DNA of 64,000 bases. It comes from Lachnospiraceae bacterium (GTDB taxonomy: Bacteria; Bacillota; Clostridia; Lachnospirales; Lachnospiraceae). Location of the stretch: the NCBI GenBank assembly GCA_015057005.1, contig SVFF01000002.1, positions 186,001 to 250,000 of the forward strand, written 5' to 3'. This document shows positions 9,947-18,506 of the stretch, piece after piece; within the stretch, counting starts at the first letter, position 1; the number at the start of each line of letters is the position of its first letter. The notes under the pieces were generated by a model, which saw only the letters and a program-made list of their open reading frames with translations, made no database searches and had not been told where the DNA came from. The translations under genes and the position numbers were made by a program.

Positions 9947-10651
9947 TTACCATTCAATATCCGCAATATCTACAATATTATCATTTTTGCGCACACTTTG
10001 TATGGTGCCGCTCTTTACTTTAATGATCCTGTCCGCCATTGCCGTCAGGGCCTGATTGTGGGTGATTACGATCACAGTCTTGCCTTTTTTGCGGCAAGTA
10101 TCCTGCAAAAGCTTCAGAACTGCTTTTCCGGTATTATAATCCAATGCACCGGTAGGCTCATCACAGAGAAGCAGTTTCGGGTTCTTGGCCAATGCTCTTG
10201 CAATAGCCACACGCTGCTGCTCACCACCGGAAAGCTGGGCCGGGAAATTGGCCATACGATCCTGAAGTCCCACTTCCTTCAGTACCTGTGCAGCATCCAG
10301 GGGATCCTTGCAAATCTGAGCTGCCAATTCCACATTTTCCAATGCTGTCAGATTCTGCACCAGATTATAAAACTGGAACACAAAACCAACATCATATCTG
10401 CGATAGGTGGTCAGCTGCTTTTTATTGTAGGCAGACACCTCTTCGCCATCCAACAGAATCCTGCCGGAAGTCAATGTATCCATACCGCCTAAAATATTCA
10501 AAATGGTAGTCTTCCCGGCACCGGAGGCTCCTACGATCACACAAAATTCACCCTGTTCAATGGTAAAATTCACATCCCTCAACGCCTCAATCTCTACCTC
10601 ACCGGTCTTATATATTTTCTTTACATTTTCAAAAGTCACAAAACCACTCAT
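9947..10651 (-). CDS. ABC transporter ATP-binding protein (MacB/LolD type)
   Basis: A 234-residue ATPase that energises the FtsX-type permease encoded next. Walker [10 protein letters not shown] is near residues 42-50, followed by the Q-loop [16 protein letters not shown], the signature [15 protein letters not shown] and Walker [13 protein letters not shown]. The PTGALD D-loop and [13 protein letters not shown] are typical of the LolD/MacB subfamily. The frame is open to 10687, but the ATG at 10649-10651 ([10 protein letters not shown]) has AGGAG eight bases before it and matches the family start. It forms an operon with the permease. Confidence 0.93.
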   Translation of the reverse strand: MSGFVTFENVKKIYKTGEVEIEALRDVNFTIEQGEFCVIVGASGAGKTTILNILGGMDTLTSGRILLDGEEVSAYNKKQLTTYRRYDVGFVFQFYNLVQNLTALENVELAAQICKDPLDAAQVLKEVGLQDRMANFPAQLSGGEQQRVAIARALAKNPKLLLCDEPTGALDYNTGKAVLKLLQDTCRKKGKTVIVITHNQALTAMADRIIKVKSGTIQSVRKNDNIVDIADIEW

Positions 10652-10679
10652 CCGGAGGACTCCTTTATATAAATAAGAT

Positions 10680-10723
10680 AAAAGCATGTCAAATCTTCAA
10701 ACTAAGACTTCAACATGCTTTTT
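10680..10723 (-). terminator. rho-independent terminator after the PHP gene
   Basis: Inverted repeat AAAAGCATGT (10680-10689) / ACATGCTTTT (10713-10722), followed on the minus strand by a T-rich run. It lies between the stop of the PHP-family gene and the ABC ATPase start, so it should end the upstream transcript. Confidence 0.6.
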
Positions 10724-10735
10724 CAGCCAGCCGTA

Positions 10736-11533
10736 TCAAATCCAGGGACGCTTCAACTCCACAGTATCAACCAGCTTCAGATTATACTTTTCAGCCATTT
10801 GATGACCATATGCAACCTCTTCAGGAATTGCCAAATGTTCCGGTGTATGAGCATCAGAGCCAAGCACCATCTTGCATCCCTCTTCTCCGGCAATTTTCCA
10901 GAAAAGCTCATTAGGATAATGTCTGCCACAGCGATAACCTACGAAATTAAGTTCCATAGGTACATCATACTCATTGGCCACACGGCATAGTCTGCGCATC
11001 TGCTCAGTATAAAGCTCAGTATATCCGTAATCCTTTATAATATCAGGATGTGCAATATAAGTGAATGTATTGGTACGAAGTGCCTCTATCACTTGATCCA
11101 CATAGCGGAGAATATGATTTTTATCCGCAGGCAGATCACTCACGTATGTCTCGCCAATTTCATTACCCAGAAAATGCTGACCCAGAATAAAATAATCGAA
11201 TTGGTAATCCCGGGCATAGTTCATTACACTCTCATGATATTCCGGATAATATTCTAACTCTATACCCAAAAGAATCTGAATATCTTTTTCATACTCCTTC
11301 TGAAGCTTACGTACAGAATCCACATAATCCTCAAGAAGTTCAAAGTACATCCTTGCATTAGACACATAACCATCCTTAAAAGGAATGGGAGCATGATCTG
11401 AAAATCCCAGAATCTTCAAACCTCTCTCAATAGCAGTCTCCACAAAAACTCTGTCGGGATCATTGTTATGGCCATGTCTGCATCTTATAGTATGGGTGTG
11501 ATAGTTGGCTATCATCTGCATCTTGTCAGTCAT
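10736..11533 (-). CDS. PHP-family histidinol-phosphatase-like protein
   Basis: A 265-residue phosphoesterase of the PHP superfamily that resembles histidinol phosphatase HisK/HisJ. Metal-binding motifs are ANYHTHTIRCRHG near the start, GFSDHAPIP around residues 42-50, LGIELEYY in the middle, the histidine of AHPDII, and GSDAHTPEHL near the C-terminus. The long upstream extension to 11701 is not real: the ATG at 11531-11533 has GGAG six bases upstream and places HTH where the family has it. No other his genes are near, so histidinol phosphate is only one possible substrate. Confidence 0.85.
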   Translation of the reverse strand: MTDKMQMIANYHTHTIRCRHGHNNDPDRVFVETAIERGLKILGFSDHAPIPFKDGYVSNARMYFELLEDYVDSVRKLQKEYEKDIQILLGIELEYYPEYHESVMNYARDYQFDYFILGQHFLGNEIGETYVSDLPADKNHILRYVDQVIEALRTNTFTYIAHPDIIKDYGYTELYTEQMRRLCRVANEYDVPMELNFVGYRCGRHYPNELFWKIAGEEGCKMVLGSDAHTPEHLAIPEEVAYGHQMAEKYNLKLVDTVELKRPWI

Positions 11534-11543
11534 TTCGGACTCC

Positions 11544-11780
11544 TTATTCAGCCTTATTATTTCTCTTGTTCTCACGTTTCTTGGTACGTTTTTTGGATAC
11601 AAGCATGGTAATAATAAAAGCAGTGATAATTGCCAGAAGCAGGCTGGTCTTGGATGCAAAACCAGTATTGACAGCCTCTGTAGCTTCCGCAGCCTCAGCA
11701 AATACTGTCATACAGCTGCCTAAAAGCATGCTTACACTTAATACCAATGCAAAAATTTTACTTTCAAAATTGTACTTCAT
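11544..11780 (-). CDS. small exported membrane protein, unknown
   Basis: A 78-residue protein with an N-terminal signal-like segment (FALVLSVSMLLGSCMTVFA, about residues 10-28, with an AxA-like cleavage site at VFAEA), a short acidic/Ala linker, a second hydrophobic segment (about 47-62, LLLAIITAFIITMLV) and a very basic tail (KKRTKKRENKRNNK). It is likely processed, leaving one membrane anchor with the basic tail in the cytosol. The ATG at 11778-11780 has AAGGA upstream. It ends 10 bases before the PHP gene, so the two are probably co-transcribed. I do not recognise a family. Confidence 0.65.
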   Translation of the reverse strand: MKYNFESKIFALVLSVSMLLGSCMTVFAEAAEATEAVNTGFASKTSLLLAIITAFIITMLVSKKRTKKRENKRNNKAE

Positions 11781-11913
11781 TCCTTTTTCCTTCTTTCTCT
11801 TTGTACATATGCTCTTGTCATTTGGTTATATTATACATTATCGACATTCTAAGATTATACTATTCCCGCACTTTTTTTGCAATGGTAACTTGTTTTTTCA
11901 CCTTTAAACCTTT

Positions 11914-11946
11914 AAAAAAGGGCTGTCGCTTTATTGCAACAGCCCC
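11914..11946 (-). terminator. rho-independent terminator after thuA-like gene
   Basis: Hairpin GGGCTGTCGC (11920-11929) / GCAACAGCCC (11936-11945) with a six-base loop; on the minus strand it is followed by six T residues. It ends the minus-strand dehydrogenase/ThuA operon. Confidence 0.8.
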
Positions 11947-11973
11947 CATTTCAAACCATCCCTTATACATAAC

Positions 11974-12696
11974 TTAATACATCTTGGCGTTATTTTCAAA
12001 TCGCTCTGTAGTCAGATTATTCTCAATCGCGTAATCCTTACCTTCAGCGGCCCAGATCAATCCTCTGCGCATCAGTTCCTGCGCATTGGGGGACTTATCA
12101 AACACATCGTCGTGATGGCCCAGAGAGTTGTAGAACACTCTGCCGTTACCCCAGAATTTGGTCCAGGCTACAGGCATATCAATGGGCTTGTTGGAGATGT
12201 GATAGTAATGTACGCTGGGGAAGCGTGTGGTAGCCAGCACTTCAATAGCGGGATCCACATGCAGATAATAATGCTCACTGCATACAGGGAAATCCTCCAG
12301 GCCCTGTGTAATAGGGCTGGAACCGTGACAGATGTTTACCATGTAGTCAATGCCGTCTCCACCGGGATGGCTCACCCACTGACCGCCGGTCATGAACTGC
12401 CACTCTGTATCATTACGGAAGGAGTCACACATACCGCCATGGCAGCCTGCCAAGCCGGTGCCTCTGCCTACCGCATAGGAAATATTCTGCACATACTCAT
12501 GAGGAATCTGACCCATGGTCCAGCAGGCAACGATCAGATGATACTCTGCCAGTTTTTCCTTGTCAGCCAGGCAGTCCTGGGTGTCATAAATCTCTACGCT
12601 ATAGCCCGCTTCCTCCAGCAATCTTCCGAAACGTGCAGATACCAGTTTGGGCTCATGGCCGTCCCAGCCGCCTTGAAATATCAATACTTTTTTCAT
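11974..12696 (-). CDS. ThuA-like protein (trehalose utilisation family)
   Basis: A 240-residue member of the ThuA family, which adopts a class I glutamine amidotransferase-like fold. ThuA proteins act in catabolism of glucosides through 3-keto intermediates together with a Gfo/Idh/MocA dehydrogenase. Visible features: start MKKVLIFQGGWDGHEP, GLAGCHGGMCDSF at about 83-95, GGQWVSHPGG at about 105-114, and the SEHYYLHVDP block. The ATG at 12694-12696 fits the family start; an upstream TTG does not. It is the last gene of an operon with two dehydrogenases. The substrate is not evident. Confidence 0.85.
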   Translation of the reverse strand: MKKVLIFQGGWDGHEPKLVSARFGRLLEEAGYSVEIYDTQDCLADKEKLAEYHLIVACWTMGQIPHEYVQNISYAVGRGTGLAGCHGGMCDSFRNDTEWQFMTGGQWVSHPGGDGIDYMVNICHGSSPITQGLEDFPVCSEHYYLHVDPAIEVLATTRFPSVHYYHISNKPIDMPVAWTKFWGNGRVFYNSLGHHDDVFDKSPNAQELMRRGLIWAAEGKDYAIENNLTTERFENNAKMY

Positions 12697-12793
12697 ATGC
12701 TTTACCAATCCTTTCTACATCAAATTTCCTGCAATAACTATATTATTCCTTTGCTGCTCAAGCCTTTTTTGCGGATCAAATGCTCATAAAACA

Positions 12794-13990
12794 TTAATCT
12801 AAAATACCGTGTATAGGATTGTGTTCCATTGCTGCAGAACGCTCATATTTTGTCTTCAGTTCAATGTAACATTTTTCCTCACATGACTTGGTAAAGCTGG
12901 TCAGAATCTCCAGCACATGATGCTGCTGTTTGTAATTTGCTCTGTGGTCACGTCCGGTCACAAGTGCCTTACACATGTCAGCCAGTCCTAATGCACGGGA
13001 ATTTTCAGCATAGTCAAACATAATAGGGAACTCTTTAAATGTACGATAAAAATCAGGTCTGTTATTTCCCTTAATAAGTGCAGGATCAACTGCAGGAGTT
13101 GCCGCCTGGTCTTCGGGCAGATACAGAAGTACAGGACCGCCAAAGCAATTGGGATCAGGCACTACCATACTGCCCTTGGTGCCATATACTTCAAATCTTG
13201 TCTGACCGCCATAAACATCAAATGTAGTACAGATCTGTACAATGGCACCATTTGTAAATTCGATACAGCCGGTCAGATGGGTATCCACATCAACATCAAC
13301 GAGCTCTCCTCTGTGAGGTGCGGAGGTGATCAGACGTGTGGGGAAAGTCTTCTTGGTCATGCCCATAACGCCCTTTGCTTCACCCAGTAACTGCACCAAC
13401 GCAGTCACATAATAAGGACCCATGTCCATCATAGGACCGCCGCCTCTCTTGTAATAAAACTCCGGATCAGGATGCCAGGTCTCATGACCGTGACAGATCA
13501 TAGCACAGGTACCGCCAACGATATCGCCAAGGATTCCCTTGTCGATGATTGCTCTTGCAGTCTGAATGCCTGCACCCATAAAGGTATCAGGAGCACCTCC
13601 CAGAAGCAGGCCCTTCTCTTCTGCCAGGCTTACCAGTTCGTCCGCCTCATCCATATCAACAGCCAATGGTTTCTCAGAATATACATGTTTTCCATGCAGC
13701 AGTGCCTCTTTTGTCACACCATAGTGCTCGTATGGACGGGTCAGGTTCAAAATCACTTCTACCTGAGGGTCATTGAAAGCCTCATACATATCCTTATAGA
13801 TTACAGGCTTGGTCACCTTTGCACCTTCTTCAATGGCCTTTTCGATATAAGCCAAACCCTTCTGAGCCTTCTCGGGAATCAGGTCGCACAATCCCACCAG
13901 TTCGATTTCTTTGAAGGTATGTGTGATGTTTTTCAGATAAATTCCACTGATATCACCCACACCGATCAGAGCAACTTTCACTTTTCTCAT
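12794..13990 (-). CDS. Gfo/Idh/MocA family oxidoreductase
   Basis: A 398-residue NAD(P)-dependent dehydrogenase. The N-terminal Rossmann motif ALIGVGDISGIY is at residues 7-18 and the EKP motif (HVYSEKPLAVD) near residue 107. The C-terminal alpha/beta domain contains GGGPMMDMGPYYVTALVQLLG, where the conserved Asp and Tyr take the place of the usual Asp/His pair. GGAGGTAAAAGGAAA precedes the ATG. It starts 38 bases after the neighbouring homologue. The two enzymes share the family but are only distantly alike, which suggests successive or different oxidations of one sugar or inositol-like substrate. Confidence 0.9.
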   Translation of the reverse strand: MRKVKVALIGVGDISGIYLKNITHTFKEIELVGLCDLIPEKAQKGLAYIEKAIEEGAKVTKPVIYKDMYEAFNDPQVEVILNLTRPYEHYGVTKEALLHGKHVYSEKPLAVDMDEADELVSLAEEKGLLLGGAPDTFMGAGIQTARAIIDKGILGDIVGGTCAMICHGHETWHPDPEFYYKRGGGPMMDMGPYYVTALVQLLGEAKGVMGMTKKTFPTRLITSAPHRGELVDVDVDTHLTGCIEFTNGAIVQICTTFDVYGGQTRFEVYGTKGSMVVPDPNCFGGPVLLYLPEDQAATPAVDPALIKGNNRPDFYRTFKEFPIMFDYAENSRALGLADMCKALVTGRDHRANYKQQHHVLEILTSFTKSCEEKCYIELKTKYERSAAMEHNPIHGILD

Positions 13991-14028
13991 TTTCCTTTTA
14001 CCTCCTGCTTATTTATCAAACACTAGCC

Positions 14029-15087
14029 TTAAATATTGCAAACAGCGGCACCGCCGTTTTCACAAGCCTCAAAAATAGTATCGATCAATCTCATAACACG
14101 CAGACACTGCTCCGGCTTAACAATCAGTTCCTCTGTTCCTTCCAATACTCCGATCACATTCTTGTAGTATTCTGACCAGTCCGCATTGACTGCAGGCAAT
14201 GGCATTACCTGCTTGGTATGTGCAGGTCTGGGGGCCATGGTTCTGGTGGGGCCTGCCGCAGTATATACAATATCATCAGCCCATGCCATCTCATCAGCAT
14301 TTTCAGCCAGCTTCACGATCTGACCGTCACACTCCCAGTTTTCTACCACTACAGTACCCTCGGTACAGGAAACATGCCATCTGGGGTGATTTATAAAGCA
14401 GTTGGTAGAGAACTCCAGCAGTGCAGAAACATCTCCTTCAAACTGCAGACATACTTTTACGCTGTCATCTACTTCACCGGAAAACACAGTCTTTAAATGG
14501 GCACATACACCTGTTACCTTGCCGGGCAGCATGTCAAGAAGCTGATCCAGTAAGTGCACGCCCCAGTCAAGCAGCATGCCGCCGCCATTCTCTTTATAAC
14601 CACGCCAACCATGCATGGCACCTCTGGATCCCTGCACGCGGGTCTCAATAAAGTAAGGTGCGCCAATGGTACCATTATCCAGAATATTCTTAACAATACG
14701 ATAATCTCTGTCCCATCTGCGGTTCTGATGCACTGTAAATAATTTACCGGTTTCCTTGGATACTGCAATAATCTCTTCCAACTCTGCCGCATTCATGGTT
14801 ACAGGCTTTTCACACACTACGTTTTTTCCTGCTCTCAAACAAGCAATGGAATAATCCTTGTGGAAATTGTTGGGTACGGCAATGGTCACAAGATCAATTT
14901 CCTCATCTGTAAGGATTTCCTCCAGATTCTGATACACATGCAAGCCGTTACTTTTGATCTTCTCCTCGATCTCAGGGCGAATATCATATGCCCCCTTTAC
15001 ATTCAGGCCGGGGATCAATTCTTTGATCTTATTAAAATGCCAGCCACCCATTCCACCGAAACCAATAATTGCCATATTGTGTTGCAT
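14029..15087 (-). CDS. Gfo/Idh/MocA family oxidoreductase
   Basis: A 352-residue NAD(P)-dependent dehydrogenase and the first gene of the operon. Nucleotide-binding GFGGMGGWH is at residues 9-17. The catalytic EKP (NVVCEKPVTMN) is near residue 92 and the GGGMLLDWGVHLLDQLL motif (about residues 170-186) carries the catalytic Asp and His. An AGGAGG site lies upstream of the ATG. It is divergent from the AraC regulator, which is a likely controller. Possible partners are the following dehydrogenase and ThuA protein in a keto-sugar pathway. No sugar transporter or kinase lies nearby. Confidence 0.9.
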   Translation of the reverse strand: MQHNMAIIGFGGMGGWHFNKIKELIPGLNVKGAYDIRPEIEEKIKSNGLHVYQNLEEILTDEEIDLVTIAVPNNFHKDYSIACLRAGKNVVCEKPVTMNAAELEEIIAVSKETGKLFTVHQNRRWDRDYRIVKNILDNGTIGAPYFIETRVQGSRGAMHGWRGYKENGGGMLLDWGVHLLDQLLDMLPGKVTGVCAHLKTVFSGEVDDSVKVCLQFEGDVSALLEFSTNCFINHPRWHVSCTEGTVVVENWECDGQIVKLAENADEMAWADDIVYTAAGPTRTMAPRPAHTKQVMPLPAVNADWSEYYKNVIGVLEGTEELIVKPEQCLRVMRLIDTIFEACENGGAAVCNI

Positions 15088-15201
15088 GCTAAATCCTCCT
15101 TATTATTCTCTTTTCTTGCTGTCGTTCACTGCATTTGCAGAATTTACTGTCTGTTTTTTCTCGAATTTGCATATTTTTTACTGACTATTCTCACCATTAT
15201 A

Positions 15202-15231
15202 TTGACATTGTAACATACTTTTTCCTATAAT
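15202..15231 (+). promoter_or_regulatory. sigma-A-type promoter of the AraC gene
   Basis: TTGACA (15202-15207), an 18-base spacer and TATAAT (15226-15231): two perfect consensus boxes. Transcription would start near 15238, about 80 bases before the AraC start codon. The minus-strand promoter of the dehydrogenase operon must lie in the same 230-base divergent region, but I see no clear second consensus. Confidence 0.7.
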
Positions 15232-15317
15232 ATTTATCAAATAATTGTACTATACCACACATTTATTGCTCTTTCATCAAAATTAGTTTGCCTATATTAT
15301 TTGGGAGGTTAAAACAT

Positions 15318-16157
15318 ATGCGGCCTTTTTATGAATACCACGAAAAATTAATGACCGGTTATTCCACCTCAATACTCAACTTTCCTCTGCATATGCACGG
15401 CGGACCTGAACTGGTACGTGTCAGATCAGGGCTTCTAAAAGTCCAACTGCACTCAAAAGAATATGATGTGTCTGCCGGACACATGGCTGTTATCTTTCCC
15501 AATACCATTCACTCCTTTCAGACAATCTCGCCTGCTGAGGACACTATAATCGACTTGATCGTCTGCAGACATGATAACAAAAATGGCTTCCCGGGTCACT
15601 TATTCGGATCCCTTCTCGATAATCCGGTATTATCACTCTCCCAGCTTCATCCGGATATCAATTATTTATATTCCAGTCTCCTGAATGAAGCCACCACCTT
15701 GCCATCCCTACCCACTGCTGATGCAATATCACAGTCAAAAAACAACAATGACCAGGCAGTGATCAGTACTATTTTGCAATTATTCTGGCTGCGTCTCCTT
15801 CCCCGGCTGCAGGTGTCTGTTCCCCCGCATCTTTCCACCACGGATCTGCCAACTGCCGTTATATCATATATATCAGAACATTTTTGCGAACCCTTAAGCC
15901 TTGAAATCCTTTCCAAAGAACTTGGTGTTTGCCGCTTTTACCTTTCCAGAATATTTACCCAGGTGCTCCACACCGGTTTTCACGAATATGTAAATACACT
16001 GAGAATCGATCAGGCCAAAAAATTATTGGAAAACACCAGAGATTCCATCCTGGATGTAGCAATACAGTGTGGTTTTCAAAATCAACAGACCTTTAACAGA
16101 GTATTCAAGGAGATATGCGGAATCACCCCAAGTGCTTTTCGTAAAAACACAGAATAA
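15318..16157 (+). CDS. AraC family transcriptional regulator
   Basis: A 279-residue regulator. The N-terminal cupin-like sensor domain has the usual LHMHGGPELVRVRSG signature at about residues 25-40 and HMAVIFPNTIHSF. The C-terminal region (about 180-279) has two helix-turn-helix motifs: LSLEILSKELGVCRFYLSRIF and ILDVAIQCGFQNQQTFNRVF. The ATG at 15318 has GGGAGG nine bases before it; the ORF opens earlier (15288) without support. It is divergently transcribed from the dehydrogenase/ThuA operon and probably activates it in response to a sugar-like inducer. Confidence 0.9.
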   Translation: MRPFYEYHEKLMTGYSTSILNFPLHMHGGPELVRVRSGLLKVQLHSKEYDVSAGHMAVIFPNTIHSFQTISPAEDTIIDLIVCRHDNKNGFPGHLFGSLLDNPVLSLSQLHPDINYLYSSLLNEATTLPSLPTADAISQSKNNNDQAVISTILQLFWLRLLPRLQVSVPPHLSTTDLPTAVISYISEHFCEPLSLEILSKELGVCRFYLSRIFTQVLHTGFHEYVNTLRIDQAKKLLENTRDSILDVAIQCGFQNQQTFNRVFKEICGITPSAFRKNTE

Positions 16158-16190
16158 AATGCAGAGTACCCTTAAGTACCCTGCATTCTT
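16158..16190 (+). terminator. rho-independent terminator after AraC gene
   Basis: Hairpin with outer arms AATGCAG and CTGCATT and inner arms GTAC/GTAC, separated by one mismatch, followed by CTTTATT. It lies immediately after the AraC stop codon and may also serve the converging nitroreductase gene. Confidence 0.65.
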
Positions 16191-16284
16191 TATTACATTA
16201 ATATTACGCCACAGTCTGCTAAATACCTGAACCGTCAGATCACTCATAGGATACGCAGAACAGGGATGGAAATATCCCATATCC

Positions 16285-17115
16285 TTATCGGCTGCTCGAA
16301 GCGCTGCACTCTATAGATGCGATATATTCCATATCAGATTCTGATCCAGATATGGAATCCATCTGTGTCAATCGCACGTCTAAACCACTCTCTTTCGCTG
16401 TGAGAGCAAAATGACATAGCGCGATTCCCATATCAATCTTCTGCATATCAAGGTCTGTTTCATGTCCAAAACCTTTGCTGCGTTTTAGATAAAAATGGGC
16501 TGCGTTGTCTGCAATCACCACACGCCATGGTTGTTTATTTACTGCGGAAGGAGCCAGTCTTACCATCTCCAATGGCTGCAAGAAAACTCCTGCTCTTTCT
16601 TTGTGCAGTGGTGTTTTAAAATCGCCTTCATAGAACAAATCCTCAAAAGGCAATCTCTCATCTGCTTTAATTGCTTTTCGCATAGTTCCTTCACGCAAAG
16701 ACATCTTCTTCGCCGGATAACCAAGGGGACTTGCACATGGCATGATTTCATCTGCACCCAATTCCATTGCCTTTTCAAAGGCTGCCCGATTCATAGTACC
16801 GCCAAGCCAAACCGTCCCGATTCCAAGAGACTGGGCAAACAAAACAAACATTTCAAAGGAATATCCGAATGCAACATTTGCATTAGGCATTTTTTTAATC
16901 TTTCCACCTACATACAATTCTGTTCCGCTGACCACCGGACAGATCAGCCCATGCTCTTTTGCATGCAAAAATTTAAATTCCACAGGAATACCAAAAGGAT
17001 TTTCTATGGTTCCCATAAAAGAACGTAATTTCTCCAAGTCTTCTTCAGAAAGCTTGCAACCATCAAAGGTACGGACACTTCTTCTTTTCATAATATGGTC
17101 TGTAATCTGTTTCAT
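16285..17115 (-). CDS. nitroreductase family protein (TM1586-like)
   Basis: A 276-residue member of the nitroreductase superfamily, similar to the TM1586-type putative nitroreductases. The N-terminal MKRRSVRTFDG block (residues 9-19) is the classical FMN-binding start. The middle QSLGIGTVWLGGTMNR and the later SAVNKQPWRVVI (about 190-201) match the two duplicated halves of the fold. It probably uses FMN and NAD(P)H to reduce an unknown electron acceptor. It is monocistronic, between a convergent AraC gene and a 363-base intergenic region. Confidence 0.8.
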   Translation of the reverse strand: MKQITDHIMKRRSVRTFDGCKLSEEDLEKLRSFMGTIENPFGIPVEFKFLHAKEHGLICPVVSGTELYVGGKIKKMPNANVAFGYSFEMFVLFAQSLGIGTVWLGGTMNRAAFEKAMELGADEIMPCASPLGYPAKKMSLREGTMRKAIKADERLPFEDLFYEGDFKTPLHKERAGVFLQPLEMVRLAPSAVNKQPWRVVIADNAAHFYLKRSKGFGHETDLDMQKIDMGIALCHFALTAKESGLDVRLTQMDSISGSESDMEYIASIECSASSSR

Positions 17116-17478
17116 AAATTCTCTCCTATCACCAGGTGACTTAGCCCTGCAACTCTCGTCTGTCTGTCCATATCTTCTATCACAATATCATAAATTTCAA
17201 CCGATAGAAGCACAGTATTCAAGCATAATTCATCTATTTTTCCTATTATTTGCCAAGCAGCTTATATAAGATATGATAGAGCATCATACTTATTTCTCAA
17301 GTATACCTTCAAACATCTACCTTTTCTGTGCTTCTCATCTGCAACGATGCACAGGCTTTCTCTCTCAATGTAAGATTTTTTAAGCCCCAAAAAAGAGACA
17401 CATCATACCCTTTTTACTGAATATGATGTGTCTAATACTATTTTTTATAAAATTGCTCTAAACTTGCTTAAAACCAGC
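17116..17478. other. 363-base intergenic region
   Basis: Holds the upstream region of the minus-strand nitroreductase gene (A/T-rich, no clear consensus promoter that I can defend) and, at 17387-17433, the terminator of the GGGtGRT gene. I find no ORF with a ribosome-binding site and no RNA gene. Confidence 0.6.
17387..17433 (-). terminator. rho-independent terminator after the GGGtGRT gene
   Basis: Perfect 12-base inverted repeat AGACACATCATA (17396-17407) / TATGATGTGTCT (17422-17433) with a 14-base loop. On the minus strand it is followed by CTC and a run of T. Confidence 0.85.
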
Positions 17479-18489
17479 TTAGAACTTGCCTTCCTCAGCA
17501 GCCATCTGAATAGCAACTGCTACCGCAACAGTCATACCAACCATAGGGTTGTTACCAGCGCCGATAAGACCCATCATTTCTACGTGAGCGGGAACGGAGG
17601 AGGAACCTGCAAACTGAGCGTCGGAGTGCATACGGCCCATGGTATCGGTCATACCGTAGGAAGCAGGACCTGCAGCCATGTTATCGGGATGAAGGGTACG
17701 TCCGGTACCGCCGCCGGAAGCAACGGAGAAATACTTCTTGCCCATTTCGTTACACTCTTTCTTGTAAGTACCTGCAACGGGATGCTGGAATCTGGTAGGG
17801 TTGGTGGAGTTACCGGTGATGGAAACATCAACGCCTTCCTTGTGCATGATTGCAACGCCTTCGCAAACATCGTTGGAACCGTAGCAGTTAACCTTTGCAC
17901 GAAGACCCTCAGAGTAAGACTTTCTGAAAACTTCCTTAACAGTATTGGTGTAAGGATCGTACTCGGTCTCTACGAAAGTAAAGCCGTTGATACGAGCGAT
18001 GATCTGTGCAGCGTCTTTTCCAAGACCATTCAGGATAACGCGCAGAGGTTTCTGACGAACCTTGTTTGCCTTCTCAGCGATACCGATAGCACCTTCTGCA
18101 GCTGCGAAGGACTCGTGACCTGCCAGGAAGCAGAAGCACTCGGTCTCTTCTTCCAGAAGCATCTTACCAAGGTTACCATGGCCAAGGCCTACCTTACGGG
18201 TATCAGCAACGGAACCGGGGATACAGAAAGCCTGAAGACCTTCACCGATTGCTGCTGCAGCATCTGCTGCTCTTCTGCAGTCTTTCTTGATAGCGATTGC
18301 AGCACCTACAATGTAAGCCCAGCAAGCGTTCTCAAAACAGATGGGCTGAATGCCCTTGATCTGATTGTAAACATCAAGACCTGCGTCTTTTGTAATCTTT
18401 TCTGCTTCTTCGATAGAAGCGATGCCATAGCTATTTAATACGGAATTGATCTTGTCAATTCGTCTTTCATAAGATTCAAATAATGCCAT
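17479..18489 (-). CDS. GGGtGRT protein
   Basis: A 336-residue protein of the GGGtGRT family, named for a strictly conserved motif seen here as GGGTGRT at residues 259-265. The biochemical function is not established. Nine cysteines are present (51, 56, 71, 89, 118, 120, 202, 209, 246), consistent with metal or Fe-S chemistry in an anaerobe. It is cytosolic with no membrane segments. AGGAGG precedes the ATG at 18487-18489. It lies 17 bases downstream of a NifU-like scaffold gene, an arrangement recurrent in anaerobes, which suggests the pair works on an Fe-S cluster or a metal-containing substrate (inference). Confidence 0.9.
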   Translation of the reverse strand: MALFESYERRIDKINSVLNSYGIASIEEAEKITKDAGLDVYNQIKGIQPICFENACWAYIVGAAIAIKKDCRRAADAAAAIGEGLQAFCIPGSVADTRKVGLGHGNLGKMLLEEETECFCFLAGHESFAAAEGAIGIAEKANKVRQKPLRVILNGLGKDAAQIIARINGFTFVETEYDPYTNTVKEVFRKSYSEGLRAKVNCYGSNDVCEGVAIMHKEGVDVSITGNSTNPTRFQHPVAGTYKKECNEMGKKYFSVASGGGTGRTLHPDNMAAGPASYGMTDTMGRMHSDAQFAGSSSVPAHVEMMGLIGAGNNPMVGMTVAVAVAIQMAAEEGKF

Positions 18490-18506
18490 TTTTACGTCCT
18501 CCTATC

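Noticed and set aside
10664..10692. TTGACA-17-TATAAA promoter for the ABC ATPase
   Set aside because: The boxes fit, but the -10 overlaps the ribosome-binding site, so transcripts would start at about the start codon and lack that site.
17428..18438. 336-codon plus-strand open frame
   Set aside because: Mirror frame of the well-supported GGGtGRT gene.
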